DNA of 64,000 nucleotides from Hypomyces perniciosus (Eukaryota; Ascomycota; Sordariomycetes; Hypocreales; Hypocreaceae), in contig SPDT01000007.1 in the NCBI GenBank assembly GCA_008477525.1, forward strand, positions 1,178,001 to 1,242,000, given 5' to 3'. Made by a program: the position numbers and the translations under genes. Under the pieces are notes generated by a model. The model was given only the letters and a program-made list of their open reading frames with translations, did not search any database and was not told the DNA's origin. Of the stretch, positions 45,817 through 55,623 are shown piece after piece (the stretch's first letter is position 1; each line of letters opens with the position of its first letter).

Positions 45817-48151
45817 TTCTTTTTTTTTTCCTTTAGTAAGGATTACTCCGTAGTGTGTGTGGCTGCAGCGGGTAATGCAGGATCGGAATACGAGCGTATG
45901 CCGTCCGCGGGAAGATCAGATATACGGGCTAGAAGTTTTCCAGAAGCCCTTTGGAAGAAAACAAGACATCGAAGGGCGCGAGGAACGAGGGCGGGCCGCA
46001 CGAGTTTATAAAGAGGACCTCTCTGGGTAGTAATGATGGGAATCTCCTTTGCCCAGTCTGCACGGCGGGGATCGTTGAGTCAGACCCTCCCGCCGAAACA
46101 AAGCTGAGCAAGATGACATGGTCTCTGATCCATATTGGAAGCTTGGACGGTCGAGTTTTCCAGGATTTCGTTGGAGGGAGCACTGGACCAGACAGTCAAG
46201 GATCCATCCGTATCACCTCGTTCTTCTCGTTCTGGGCATAGAAAGCCAAGAACTGCCGAGCGAGGCTGGCTCCAGTGCCCCATCGCGTACATTAGACAGC
46301 ATATAGGGCGCAGAGGACAAGCCGCTATTAATAATGGGAATGCAGCTGCTGGGAATGAGTCTTTTAGGTAATTGGCGCAAAATCTGATGGGAGCAGGCGG
46401 AGCAGGACATGATGATTAGGGAAAGCTTCCAGACTTGATCCGTGCTGGCCAGACATCGCGAGCATCTCCACCGCGCATCCACTGGGCATGGATGGGGGGA
46501 GTTGAAGATTGGTTGGCGCCGCGTAACTCCACGCTGAGAGCGGTAATTAACTTGGTCCATATATACTGCCTGTTTCGGTCTATTACGCCGAACCTGTTGT
46601 TCAGTGCGGTGAGGAACTGGCTGATGGTAAGCCTGCAGTCTTCTCTTGTCTCTACATAGGCCTAGATCTTGGCTCACATCAGAGGCTTCGATAATACGAG
46701 CAGGCTAAATTAAAAATTTAAGCTTACGAGTACCGTTGAGAAACCAGGTGCCAGTGTGCGCATCAAGTCCGGGGCCCACTTTTCCGGGACTCCGGGGACC
46801 CGGTACGTGACGTTTGGTCTGCAGACCTCAGAATAGCCGACGCTGGCCGGTGCCGCGGCCGGCTTCAACCGTGAAGAACCCTCAAAACTTCTCCAGATTC
46901 TTGTTTGTTCCCCAGATTCCCAACGTCTTTGCCGATTAAACATTCCACTCAGTGGATGAGCGATCATCTGCACCCCGCAATCTCTCTCCGCAAAGGGACG
47001 ATCGTTGCTACCTAAGCCAAGGCTTTGTACGCCCGTCCCTGTGGGTCGAATCTTGAACTTGAATGCCACCGAGATGCAACACTACGGAGTAGTGTAGACG
47101 TAGATAGCCGATTAGGCAAAATGCCTCGGAATTAGGATTGCTCTTTATTCCGGCCTCGCCCCTTTTCCCTGCATTCGGCTAACCAGACCTTTGGCTATTA
47201 CTGAAAGGCCAAGATGCCGACTACCCACTCTCAAGGTTGATCCTTACCATATCAAAGGGTCACATGGCCCCGGTTCTCAGCATGAAGGATGGCAGAATAA
47301 TAAGAGTAGCCTTTTAACTATAAAAGAGTAATGCTGTTGGCCTAGATAGCCTATGGCTATGAGCTATCAGTTGGGAAAACTAGGAAGATGTTTACGGGGT
47401 GTATGGGCCATCTATGCCAATAGCATTACTCTATTTAAAACGGCATTTTGAGACATACTTTATCATCTCCCTAGTAATGGAATAGCCGACTTTGAACTCG
47501 ACACCTCACAACTTGAAACTGAGTGTTCACATCTTCCACGGATCGCTTCGGGTTTCTATGTTCAACCTTCGTCGTGGCCCTAACAGTTACAGTAATAATT
47601 CCTCTCTATAGCCTGACTCATATTGAACAATAGAGTCTTTTCAGATGAGCCGATTTCGACTGATTTATTTGTGGTCGGAACCACTTGAACAGACTTTGCC
47701 AAGGTCATCAACCACATCGACATCTTCAAACTATAAGATGGGGGCATAGTCTACACTGATAAGTGTTACTAAAACGCCTTCCATTAAATAAATAGAGAGA
47801 TAAAAATCGCTCCAGGTAGTTGGGGGGGACCTGCTCAAGCCCTCAATCATGCATCGAGCAACGAGACCGCTTGTATTTCGGTATTCTGATTCTTTGCTTT
47901 GGTCTCTATACTCGTCATTAATCTTGACCGTGCTTCTGCGTGGGGTTGGGTACTAGAACTCAGTGGCTCGCATTAGGTTAAACATCTCGCCCCGAGGGTT
48001 GCGCTTTCTTCTTCAACTCTATCTATCATGAAACTCTTCTCTCCATGTTAAGTACATATGAGTACCGTGTTCCTTACATCCCACTTTCTCAGCAAAGTAC
48101 TTTGTGCCATCACAATTCAAGTTACAACACCCAACGCCAAAGAGCCTAACA
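45817..48151. other. 2.3-kb intergenic region
   Basis: The left part (45.8-46.2 kb) is the permease promoter, with a T9-type run, TACTCCGTA at 45844-45852 and a G/C-rich stretch. No convincing gene from 46.2 to 48.1 kb; a 119-codon minus frame at 46710-47069 lacks family resemblance. TACGGAGTA occurs at 47083-47091. The hairpin-like element at 47321-47438 is listed separately. The part from 47.4 to 48.1 kb is A/T-rich. Confidence 0.5.
47321..47438. mobile_element. MITE-like or hairpin element with about 35-bp imperfect inverted arms
   Basis: The left arm (47321-47355) contains AGAGTAATGCTGTTGG, and the right arm (47403-47438) contains its near reverse complement CCAATAGCATTACTCT. Extended alignment pairs about 34 bases with only a handful of mismatches, mostly transitions, and leaves a loop of about 47 bases. 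Both ends are flanked by A/T-rich sequence containing TTTAA or TATTTA. No transposase is present. Size and shape fit a small non-autonomous element or a structured RNA/terminator hairpin. I could not confirm a target-site duplication. Confidence 0.5.
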
Positions 48152-48853
48152 ATGGTCTACAGTTCTCACTTCTTTTTCGCTGCGGCGAGCATACTCCCTG
48201 TGATCGCTTACCCGTTCCTACCCAAGCCTAGCTATCAATCGGACGCTACACTCTTTATGCAGAGCATTTACAAGACCCAATTACAGTTCTTCTTCTTCTA
48301 TTTTGGAGTCAACGCCCCCTTCCCCTTCTGGACATTTCCTCTATCTCTCTTTAGCTTGTTTGTCGCCATTGGGAGAAAGTTCAAGCGCGACGAAGCTCTC
48401 GAGGAGACCCGTGGACTCTTCAAAGCCTTTAGTAGTGTGTCTCTCAACATTCTTCTTGGCCTGATAGTTCGATATGCAGCATATTTCCAGGAACTCGAGC
48501 TGGAATTTACGGCACGCGACATTATCGGGACTTTTTTACTGGTTCTTGGTCTTGTATATATTCGCGACCTTGTCAGCCAGCCATTCAATAAGATCGGGGC
48601 GAAGGTCTACGAAGGTTTTGCAACACGTGACGTCTCATGGTGGCTTTCGGTTCGTCGGTACAGGGACGATGATGCAATATACCAGCCTTTTGAGAGCCAG
48701 ATCCTGTGGTACTTCGTGTGTATCTTGACGGCATCATGGGAAGTTCTCGCGGTGTGGAGACTAGACCATGGTGACGGGTCTGTGTGGGTGCCACCCAATC
48801 CCAGCAGCATTTGCGACATGCTCTCCCAACACTTCAACTGCACTCTCGTCTAG
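48152..48853 (+). CDS. Multi-spanning membrane protein of unknown function (233 aa)
   Basis: The start is chosen at ATG 48152 (context CAACAATGG); the frame opens earlier only with a GTG. Hydrophobic segments at about residues 4-25, 40-68, 95-115, 120-140 and 185-205 suggest about five membrane spans. The charged stretches between them (GRKFKRDEALEETRG and SVRRYRDDDAIYQP) probably face the cytosol. No catalytic motif or known family pattern was recognised. The gene is surrounded by sparse DNA. It could be a lineage-specific membrane protein. Confidence 0.65.
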   Translation: MVYSSHFFFAAASILPVIAYPFLPKPSYQSDATLFMQSIYKTQLQFFFFYFGVNAPFPFWTFPLSLFSLFVAIGRKFKRDEALEETRGLFKAFSSVSLNILLGLIVRYAAYFQELELEFTARDIIGTFLLVLGLVYIRDLVSQPFNKIGAKVYEGFATRDVSWWLSVRRYRDDDAIYQPFESQILWYFVCILTASWEVLAVWRLDHGDGSVWVPPNPSSICDMLSQHFNCTLV

Positions 48854-49156
48854 CTCTGCAACCGGCCTGCTTGCATTATACGATGCCTCAAATATGAGCA
48901 TGGCAACAGACTCCTCTGAGAGCCGTGAGGCAGAGCAAGTTCAGCAATGTCAATCGTTCTACTCCGTACATTCATTACAGCAACCATATCATACAACAAA
49001 CAATGCGAGCAAACTCCGACTAAAAGCGACAGGGCGTTGAATTTAATTAAACAAGAAGTGGGGCGGCGGGCCGAACACCGGACCCGAAAAAAAATTACTC
49101 AAAAAGGTGCAAAAAGTCAACCTCGCAACCAACTCACTCCATCTCTTATTCAAGAC
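48854..49156. other. Spacer before tRNA-Pro
   Basis: About 300 bases with a TACTCCGTA copy at 48960-48968 and an A9 run at about 49085. The A-rich stretch at 49085-49100 lies 3' of the minus-strand tRNA. No gene. Confidence 0.5.
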
Positions 49157-49265
49157 GGGTCTGGCCGGGGATTGAACCCGGGACCTCTCGCAAATGAGCT
49201 GTAGGGTTTATATGCTTTTTGAAGGCATTCCCTAAGCGAGAATCATACCACTAGACCACCAGACC
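49157..49265 (-). tRNA. tRNA-Pro (anticodon AGG) with a 37-nt intron
   Basis: The complement begins GGTCTGGTGGTCTAGTGGTA, the typical eukaryotic tRNA-Pro 5' half, and pairs with the 3' strand CCAGACC plus discriminator C. The anticodon stem is CTCGC/GCGAG and the loop holds T-AGG-G. A 37-nt insert follows base 37, the canonical nuclear intron position. Removing it leaves 72 nt. The T arm reads CCGGGTTCAATCCCCGG. All stems pair well, so it should be functional. Confidence 0.93.
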
Positions 49266-49478
49266 GAGGAGGATGAGCTGAGATGCTTCGTTGGAGAGCG
49301 GCGTTGTGAAGTCGGGTTTTGAGCTTTCATGTCCGGAGGGTTCACTTTATTGATACAAAGAATACTATGGTGGCAAGACACAGACATGTTGTTCTCTTCG
49401 CATTCAATTATAACAGACGTCTTCTGATATTGGCCACAGAAACGATCGTGCTATGTACTATCCATTGCAATTATATGT

Positions 49479-50055
49479 CTATGAACCCGCGACCACCAGC
49501 ACGATTTCCATCGCTGCGCTGTTGAAATTGTCGTTCAATGCCTTCGCTTGATACCCTGAGATGATAGCAACCTTGACGAGGAATTCGTCCCAAGGAACCA
49601 ACATCTCAATCCTCTGGCCGCCCAGCCCCATCTTTGATGTCTTCATCTTGGCCAATTTTGTACCAGGATGTAGAGTCGAATGTAGCGTGGCCAACTGGGC
49701 CTATTCTAGGATCTGGCAGCCCTTGGAAGACGATGATGCCTGCTGGCGCTATAGCGTGCGGAACCATTGAGTAGAGAGGTGGTGCGTCTGGGGGAGCGCC
49801 ATCAAGTTGTACAGCCGTGAGGCCGGGGCTACTCGTTGATGGGCTGATGTAAAGCACTTGGGAGGGTGAACTGGAAGATCCAGAGGAGCTGGTGAAAATA
49901 CGTGAAAAAAGACCGGAGATTCTGATTGTGGGTGTTTTGGTGTCTTTGACTATGGTGTCAATGGAGGATTGTTATCTTGAGGATCTTCCGAGACCAGGCG
50001 TATTGGCGGTGTCATTGAGATTTTGATTGATGCATGATAAATATTGATACCTCAT
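49479..50055 (-). pseudogene. Degenerate or truncated protein gene with resemblance to fungal tubby-like C-terminal proteins
   Basis: Two frames carry protein-like sequence. The first has segments such as IRISGLFSR, QVLYISPSTSSP, LDGAPPDAPPLYSMVPHAI and DPRIGPVGHATFDS. One frame further is RIEMLVPWDEFLVKVAIISG, with a tail ending in VVAGS. From memory, these resemble the start and end of a family of fungal hypothetical proteins with a tubby-like barrel, whose middle part (about 100 residues) is absent here. There is also a TAA between the likely ATG (50053-50055) and the main frame. Introns of 45 nt (GTCTCG..CATAG) and 52 nt (GTACAA..CAGAG) could bridge the breaks, but their donors are poor. 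I favour a decayed or internally deleted copy. Confidence 0.45.
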
Positions 50056-51358
50056 GACATAAATATCTTTTAGAAAGTGACTTGTTTTCATCCGTCCTTT
50101 ACACGCCAGAGATTCAAGTGGTGTCATGGTGACCATCTGTGAACCAAGGCCTCTAATTACTTGTCCGTTTGCGCTTCACTCCAAACAAAGTAAGTAATAT
50201 CTATGCTGCGCCTTTTCCACTTTAAGCTCCCTCCATCAGTGTCAAGATAATTCCTATGTGTCTAATCAATAGCTATTGTGGAGATGTAACTGAATTCTTT
50301 CTACTTCGTAGTAATGGAGCTGAGTTGGAATGCATCCGCTGCGCCATTTCACAGCCCGCTGTGGCTGAGACGGTAGAAGAAAAGGTTCAACATTCTCACC
50401 GTTATTTCGCCCAACTATACTCAGCAGGATCACTCGAAACCAACCCTGCAATTCAACCTTGCTACGGAAATGGTCGAGAACTTAGGCCATTTGTCTTTCG
50501 CTTCTTAAGCCTTGGTGATGCATCCTTACATCAGCAACAGCTCTATTGCCAGAGAACCAAGGACTTGCTATATTCAGCCAAATTTCGACGTATAAGATGA
50601 AAGGAACAAAGGATCAATGGTGAACTCGAACCCGCATGTTAAACTCCCAATCAATACCTTATCAGTATGTGTCACGCACCTACCACCCCTACGCAAGAGC
50701 TGCATGCTTACCCACCGTCAATCTCGACAACGATTCGTTGCTGCACGTAATGCTATGCTTCTCACGCTGCAATTAGCCGGCGAGGGGCTCATTCCGGTGA
50801 GCATGAGGGGTAGCTTCAACAAAGCTCCATGGCTTTTCATGGTTACACAGCAGGTGAGGACAGGGTAAAGAAGAGGAAGAGACATCCATCTCACAGCAGC
50901 CCATGTCTCTTCAGTTGGGCGGTTAAACATCGGCACGGCGTTAAGACCCCTACGTCACCGCGCTCAAGACCGCGGTATCGGCGAAAGTGAACCTCCGTGA
51001 TCCGACTCATGATTGGTTCATTGCAGTTCGGCCACAAGAGCTATGGGGAAAGGCAGGGCATAGCAGCCTTGTCTCAGCGCTTCTGCGCTTCTGTCGCCTG
51101 GTCTCCTCGCCGTCAGTGGGCAAAATTGCTCTCCTCCAGCACACAACCAGCAGTTTCGTTTCTCCGTCGCAAACGAGAGGCATCGCGATCTGCACTGACA
51201 GGTCTGTCTCTTCGACGCCTCTTGTTTAGAAACATACAGACCACCAGAATCAACCTCGAAAACCCTGCCCTCGTCGTCTTCTCCTCGCTTCACCTGGGCT
51301 GTGTCCTTCAACCCCTACATCTCTGCCCGTCGCCAGTCAATCCTGTGACTCGCCAACC
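50056..51358. other. Intergenic region before RXT2
   Basis: About 1.3 kb. TACTTCGTA occurs near 50303. A T-arm-like GGGTTCGAG on the minus strand near 50630 does not extend into a tRNA fold. Several open frames exist without family resemblance. The last 250 bases, pyrimidine-rich, are the probable RXT2 leader. Confidence 0.5.
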
Positions 51359-53016
51359 ATGGCGTCGCAACAGGTTGTTTTTGCCGAGACGATCGCCGGC
51401 ATGAAAAAGGCCTTCAAGAGAAGGGCATACGGTAGGCTTCTGGGAAGCACACCCACTGGCTGATCCACGCCCACTGACCTCCGCGCTTGCAGAATCCGAC
51501 TCTGATTCCGAGATCGAAAGCTACAACCAATCGTGGACACAAGTTGAAGAAAAACGAGCGCGTTTTGCACGCAAGGGACAATTGGTGCCGACCACGGGAC
51601 CTGGCGCCTACAAAGAGGTATGTCCCTTCAGCCTCCACGGAGTGACCTCCAACCTATTGAGGCGCGACCGCTTACCTTGACTAGACTGTGGACTACGCTG
51701 GCGTTAGGAGATCTATCATCCACCGTAACCCTCCTCTCCTGGACGATGACGGCTACGAGCTCGATAGCGACGACGATGACACCCGTGTCGAAGACGCCAT
51801 GGTCTCGGCCTCCGAACTGAATCCTTATGCCAACATACGCTTAGAACGTATGTGTGACCCCCCCCCCCGAAGTCGCCCCAGATATGCGATACTGACCCCA
51901 GCAGATATTCTTGCACCATTAACAGCATCGACCGAACTGCCGTCGCATCCCGTCCTCTCCAAGCCCTTCACCTCCAACACACTCACAGAGCTGGTCGCGC
52001 AAAGCTGTGGAATAATGCACAAGGAAAATCAATCACTATGGCAAGTCCGACATTTGTGGACGTCCTTATGCGGCGATAACACTTGGGTGCCCTGCGAGAC
52101 AATGGTCGGCTCGAACGACATCGACTTCTATTCTGACGAGCACGCTGCTCGTCAGCTCCAAAATCTTTCCAAAGCAGGCGACATTACCTCATCACCAGCC
52201 ACATTGAATGGCGAGATTCGAAGCGAAAAAAATGCTGAAATTAAAGGGAATACAACGAGGGATGGAAATGATTCGCACCAGGCCGAGGAAGACAACTTGG
52301 CAAACGGGGATGTGTCCATGGTCGATGCGGATTCGACTGACAAGAACAATGCTCCTCCAAACCAAGACAAAAGGACAGAACCAGATGAGGCAGATGACAA
52401 AGGACCAGACAAAATCGGCGAAGGCAAGCATCACGATACCAAAACCCGAATGGCAATACAACCAAAAACGCTGCCAGTCGAATAACACCGGACGATAACA
52501 CTAGCACAAGGCCAAAACGTGCAAAAGGAAGTTTTAGCACCAAGCGAAGATGTACAGCTGCGACACGGCTCCGAGCCAACAAACAATGCTCGGCCTGATT
52601 TAGAGAGAGCCAGCAACCATGTGTCTCTGACAGCGCTCGATGCTTTAGGAGAATTATTTATCCACCCAATGTTCTTACCTCCATCAAGCGCAAAACTAGA
52701 TCGGAATCTGGGCTTACCAGAGAGTGAGGCGGAAGATATCAGAAGATTACTTGCCTTGTATGTGCAAAAACAGGAGGAGGTCTGCCGCGGGGCTGCGAGG
52801 CTGCACCTGGGGTTGCTCAAGGCTGAGCGGCTTCGCAAGGATGTCTTGCACTGGGCCAAGGCAGAGGCTCACTGCGGCCCCAACCGAGACATGTCAGATG
52901 GCGAGGACTGGTATGATAAGGAGGAATGGGGCTTGGCGGAGGATCTCAAGAAGGGACAGGACGAGGAAGAAGAAGATACGGTAACGGCAGGAAAGAAGAC
53001 GAGGAATCGTCGATAG
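51359..53016 (+). CDS. RXT2: Rxt2-type subunit of the Rpd3L histone-deacetylase complex (about 473 aa), with an in-frame stop
   Basis: Exons 51359-51431, 51493-51617, 51685-51847 and 51905-52476, then 52528-53016. The joins give RRAYESDSDSEIE, GAYKETVDYAG and ANIRLEHILAPLTAS, matching the Rxt2 N-terminal domain. Rxt2 belongs to the large Rpd3 deacetylase complex that represses promoters. The C-terminal half (LTALDALGELFIHPMFLPP and IRRLLALYVQKQEEVCRG) is also conserved, and the protein ends in acidic and basic low-complexity sequence. A TAA at 52483-52485 interrupts an otherwise shared frame in a disordered part. It disappears if a 51-nt intron (GTCGAA..CAAAAG, 52477-52527) is removed, but that donor is weak. 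A sequence error is the alternative. Confidence 0.85.
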
Positions 53017-53571
53017 CGGGCATGAGTGACGGCGTTTTCAGGCGTTGGGGATTGGTAGAAATAGCCACCACCAAGATGGTCTGGTTGGCTTGATGATAAC
53101 GATACCTTGGGTGCACATTAATAGAATCATGTTCTGATAGTACCTACTTCGTACAGGCTGCTCACTGGCGCCAGTCGGGACTTTAAAAAACCGCTGTACA
53201 GCGTAGCGTGTATCTTGGTCCTGGCTGTATTATTACTAGGTACTCCGTATAGACCCGTTATCATAGCTTCGAGCATGTGAATGCTTCGGCTTTTGGCGGA
53301 GATCCATTTCTGTTGAGGGACCCTTCAAAGTCCAGGTGGCTGCACGCGACCAATGACGACTCCCCGCATCCGTTGAATGCCCACCTGGAGAAGCGAATGG
53401 AATGACGCTATTTGGCTATTGTGCTCCCTAGAACCGCTAGAGCCGGCTGACTTGGCATCTTCAACTTCGCTCATCCAATTCCTTCTTTAGCTGTCTCAAC
53501 GCCTCGATTTCTTTGCCAATATCGCTTCTTGTTTGTCTGTTGAAGAAGTCTAGGCTAGAACCTCAGTCGCC
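53017..53571. other. Spacer between RXT2 and OPI3
   Basis: About 550 bases with TACTTCGTA near 53146 and TACTCCGTA at 53241-53249. No gene. The right end should hold the OPI3 promoter; a possible INO-type element was not identified. Confidence 0.5.
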
Positions 53572-54488
53572 ATGGCATTGCCTTTTGTTAGCGATCTCGC
53601 CAGCTATGTCGATTTCGACAAGCAGAGCTTGTTGGGTTAGTGGCCAAAGCTCCCCTCCCCCCAAGCATGTGAAAACGCATGGAGTAGTATCTAATCGGCG
53701 ATTGTGTCATTCAAACAGTCTCGGCATGCTCAATGCTTTCAACCCCTTGTTCTGGAAGTAAGTAATTATTATTGCTATCTATCTCGTATCTATATCATTC
53801 TCTGTACACAATCGCTAACACTCTTGCTACAGCATCGTCGCTCGCCAGGGTTCGCTATAGCCCCCCTCCCAACGATTTTGTGATCTCGACGTCACAGCAG
53901 CTAACACTTGAGCTCCACTATAGAATACCACAACAAGATCCTGACAAAGCTGTTTGGCGGAAAGCCCTATACTGCCTGTTATGCCCTCGCCGCTACCATC
54001 TTCTCCATCGGTCTCATCCGAGATTGGCTCTTCAAGGCCGCCCTCAGCGAGCAGCCATCGCACCCACTCCTAACGACGGTGTACTCGCAAGCCGCGGGCT
54101 ACGCGCTATTCATCTCGGCAACATCTTGGTCATCTCGTCGACATGGGCGCTGGGCGTCACTGGCACTTTCTTGGGCGACTACTTTGGCATCTTGATGGAC
54201 GAAATGGTGACGGGCTTCCCCTTCAATGTCACCTCGGCGCCGATGTACTGGGGCTCGACGATGAGCTTCCTTGGTACCGCTCTGGCGTTTGGCAAACCGG
54301 CCGGCGTCCTCTTGACGGTCGAGGTTTTGATCGTGTATATCGTTGCGCTGCGCTTTGAGGATCCGTTTACAACAGCCGGTATTTATGCCAAGCGGGAGCG
54401 CGAAAGGCAGGCGGCCGAGTCAGGCAAGAAGCAGAAGTATTTCCGCACCGCACCTGATTGGAGATTTGAAGATTGTATCTTAGAATAG
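53572..54488 (+). CDS. OPI3: Phospholipid methyltransferase Opi3 (about 228 aa), with one or two one-base frame breaks
   Basis: Exons about 53572-53635, 53719-53757, 53833-53849 (17 nt) and 53924-54488. Opi3 methylates phosphatidyl-N-methylethanolamine toward phosphatidylcholine, using S-adenosylmethionine in the ER membrane. Family sequence is clear: DFDKQSLL, AFNPLFWN-IVARQEYHNKI, GNILVISSTWALGVTGTFLGDYFGILM, GFPFNVTSAPMYWGSTMSFLG (SAM-binding region) and VEVLIVYIVALRFEDPFT. Hydrophobic segments fit four membrane helices. Near 54113-54116 the frame shifts by one base (ATCTCGGC where ATCCTCGGC would continue). In exon 2 near 53737 a second missing base is suggested by SACSM-AFNPLFWN; an alternative donor (GTTGGG at 53631) would avoid that one but gives poorer sequence. 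The gene is probably intact in the organism. Confidence 0.85.
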
Positions 54489-55623
54489 ATACATACTGTG
54501 GGATGGGTATGTATTGATGAGAGGGGTTTTTGTTAGAGCTGGTGCATGATATTATCTCGCATGGCGTTTGGTGGGAAGTCTTTCAACAGACTCAACGGGA
54601 CCGGTTTAAAAAAGGAAGGTTGGGAATTCCACATATACCACTGACCGGGGAGGAGAGTTGTCGCAAAATAAATCGTATTTTCGTTTCGTTGATGGTTTTC
54701 GGAGCAAAAACTAGTAATACCTCGTACGGGGATTTAGTAAGTGAATAAAAACGACAAAGGAGTTGGTTGACGAAGCCTTGTTTCATGATTCGGTGAGGAA
54801 GCCGTCAAGGTTCTTTCTTATAGAGACGGAGGAGCAAATCCGTCTTTAGATTGACGGAGGTATTAGTGATCTATTCGGACATATGACAGATCCTGCTTGA
54901 TACGAACATACGAGAACGTGCACTGCCTCAGCATATGGTTTTTCTACATCCACAGCCACACGTCATCCTCATTTCCCCAGAGAACTACACCCGTAGATTG
55001 ATGCTAATGGGAGGACAGGGAAATGTTTTCGTCCTTCGTACAGATACCCAGTATGCAAGTGACGGTATGTAGTTGAGTCCAAGGGAGGAATGGCCGTTCC
55101 AGGTCCGGGGAAATCCGGCTCCAGCCCTCTCTGCTCCGAGAGCCGTTACTGAAACGGTCTCGTGATAGAATTTACGGCAAAGTACCCCGTGCTTCGTAGC
55201 AGCAAAAATGTAATAATAGCACATTCTACTTTGTACTAGCCCGAGAAAAGAAACAATTTACACTATTTCCTAGCCGGCCACATGTTTCTGCCGGATGCTA
55301 AGACGGGCTAAGACGGGCCAAGCAGCTTCCGGTGAACGGACACACGAGTCTTGGGTACCGGGCGTTTCGGTCATCCACCACCGTCCGCCTCCTCGCTTTT
55401 TTTCTCCCTCTATCCCTCTATCCCTCTCACATAAATCATCAGACGCCCCGCAAAAGTTCCCTCCCCACGTTCGTTTATCGCTGTATCGCCGGTTTTCTAT
55501 TTAAAAAACCTAGAGACAGTTTTTTTCCCGCCGCTTGGATGGATCTGACTCATGGATAAGCACCAGTCCCGATAGGAGGAGAAGAACGACGAGGTTTCAA
55601 CATTCAACCCATAATCCGTTGCT
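54489..55623. other. Intergenic region before the NRAMP gene
   Basis: About 1.1 kb. Near 55300 there is a short tandem (GCTAAGACGG repeated). CT-rich leader sequence (CTCCCTCTATCCCTC) lies at 55400-55450, with GAGGAGAAGAA at about 55577. No gene recognised in between. Confidence 0.5.

Noticed and set aside
46710..47069. 119-codon minus-strand frame
   Set aside because: Composition is not protein-like and no domain is recognised; likely chance in G/C-rich promoter DNA.
50590..50690. tRNA-like B-box (GGGTTCGAG on the minus strand)
   Set aside because: The acceptor and D stems do not pair and the anticodon loop lacks T33, so no tRNA fold results.
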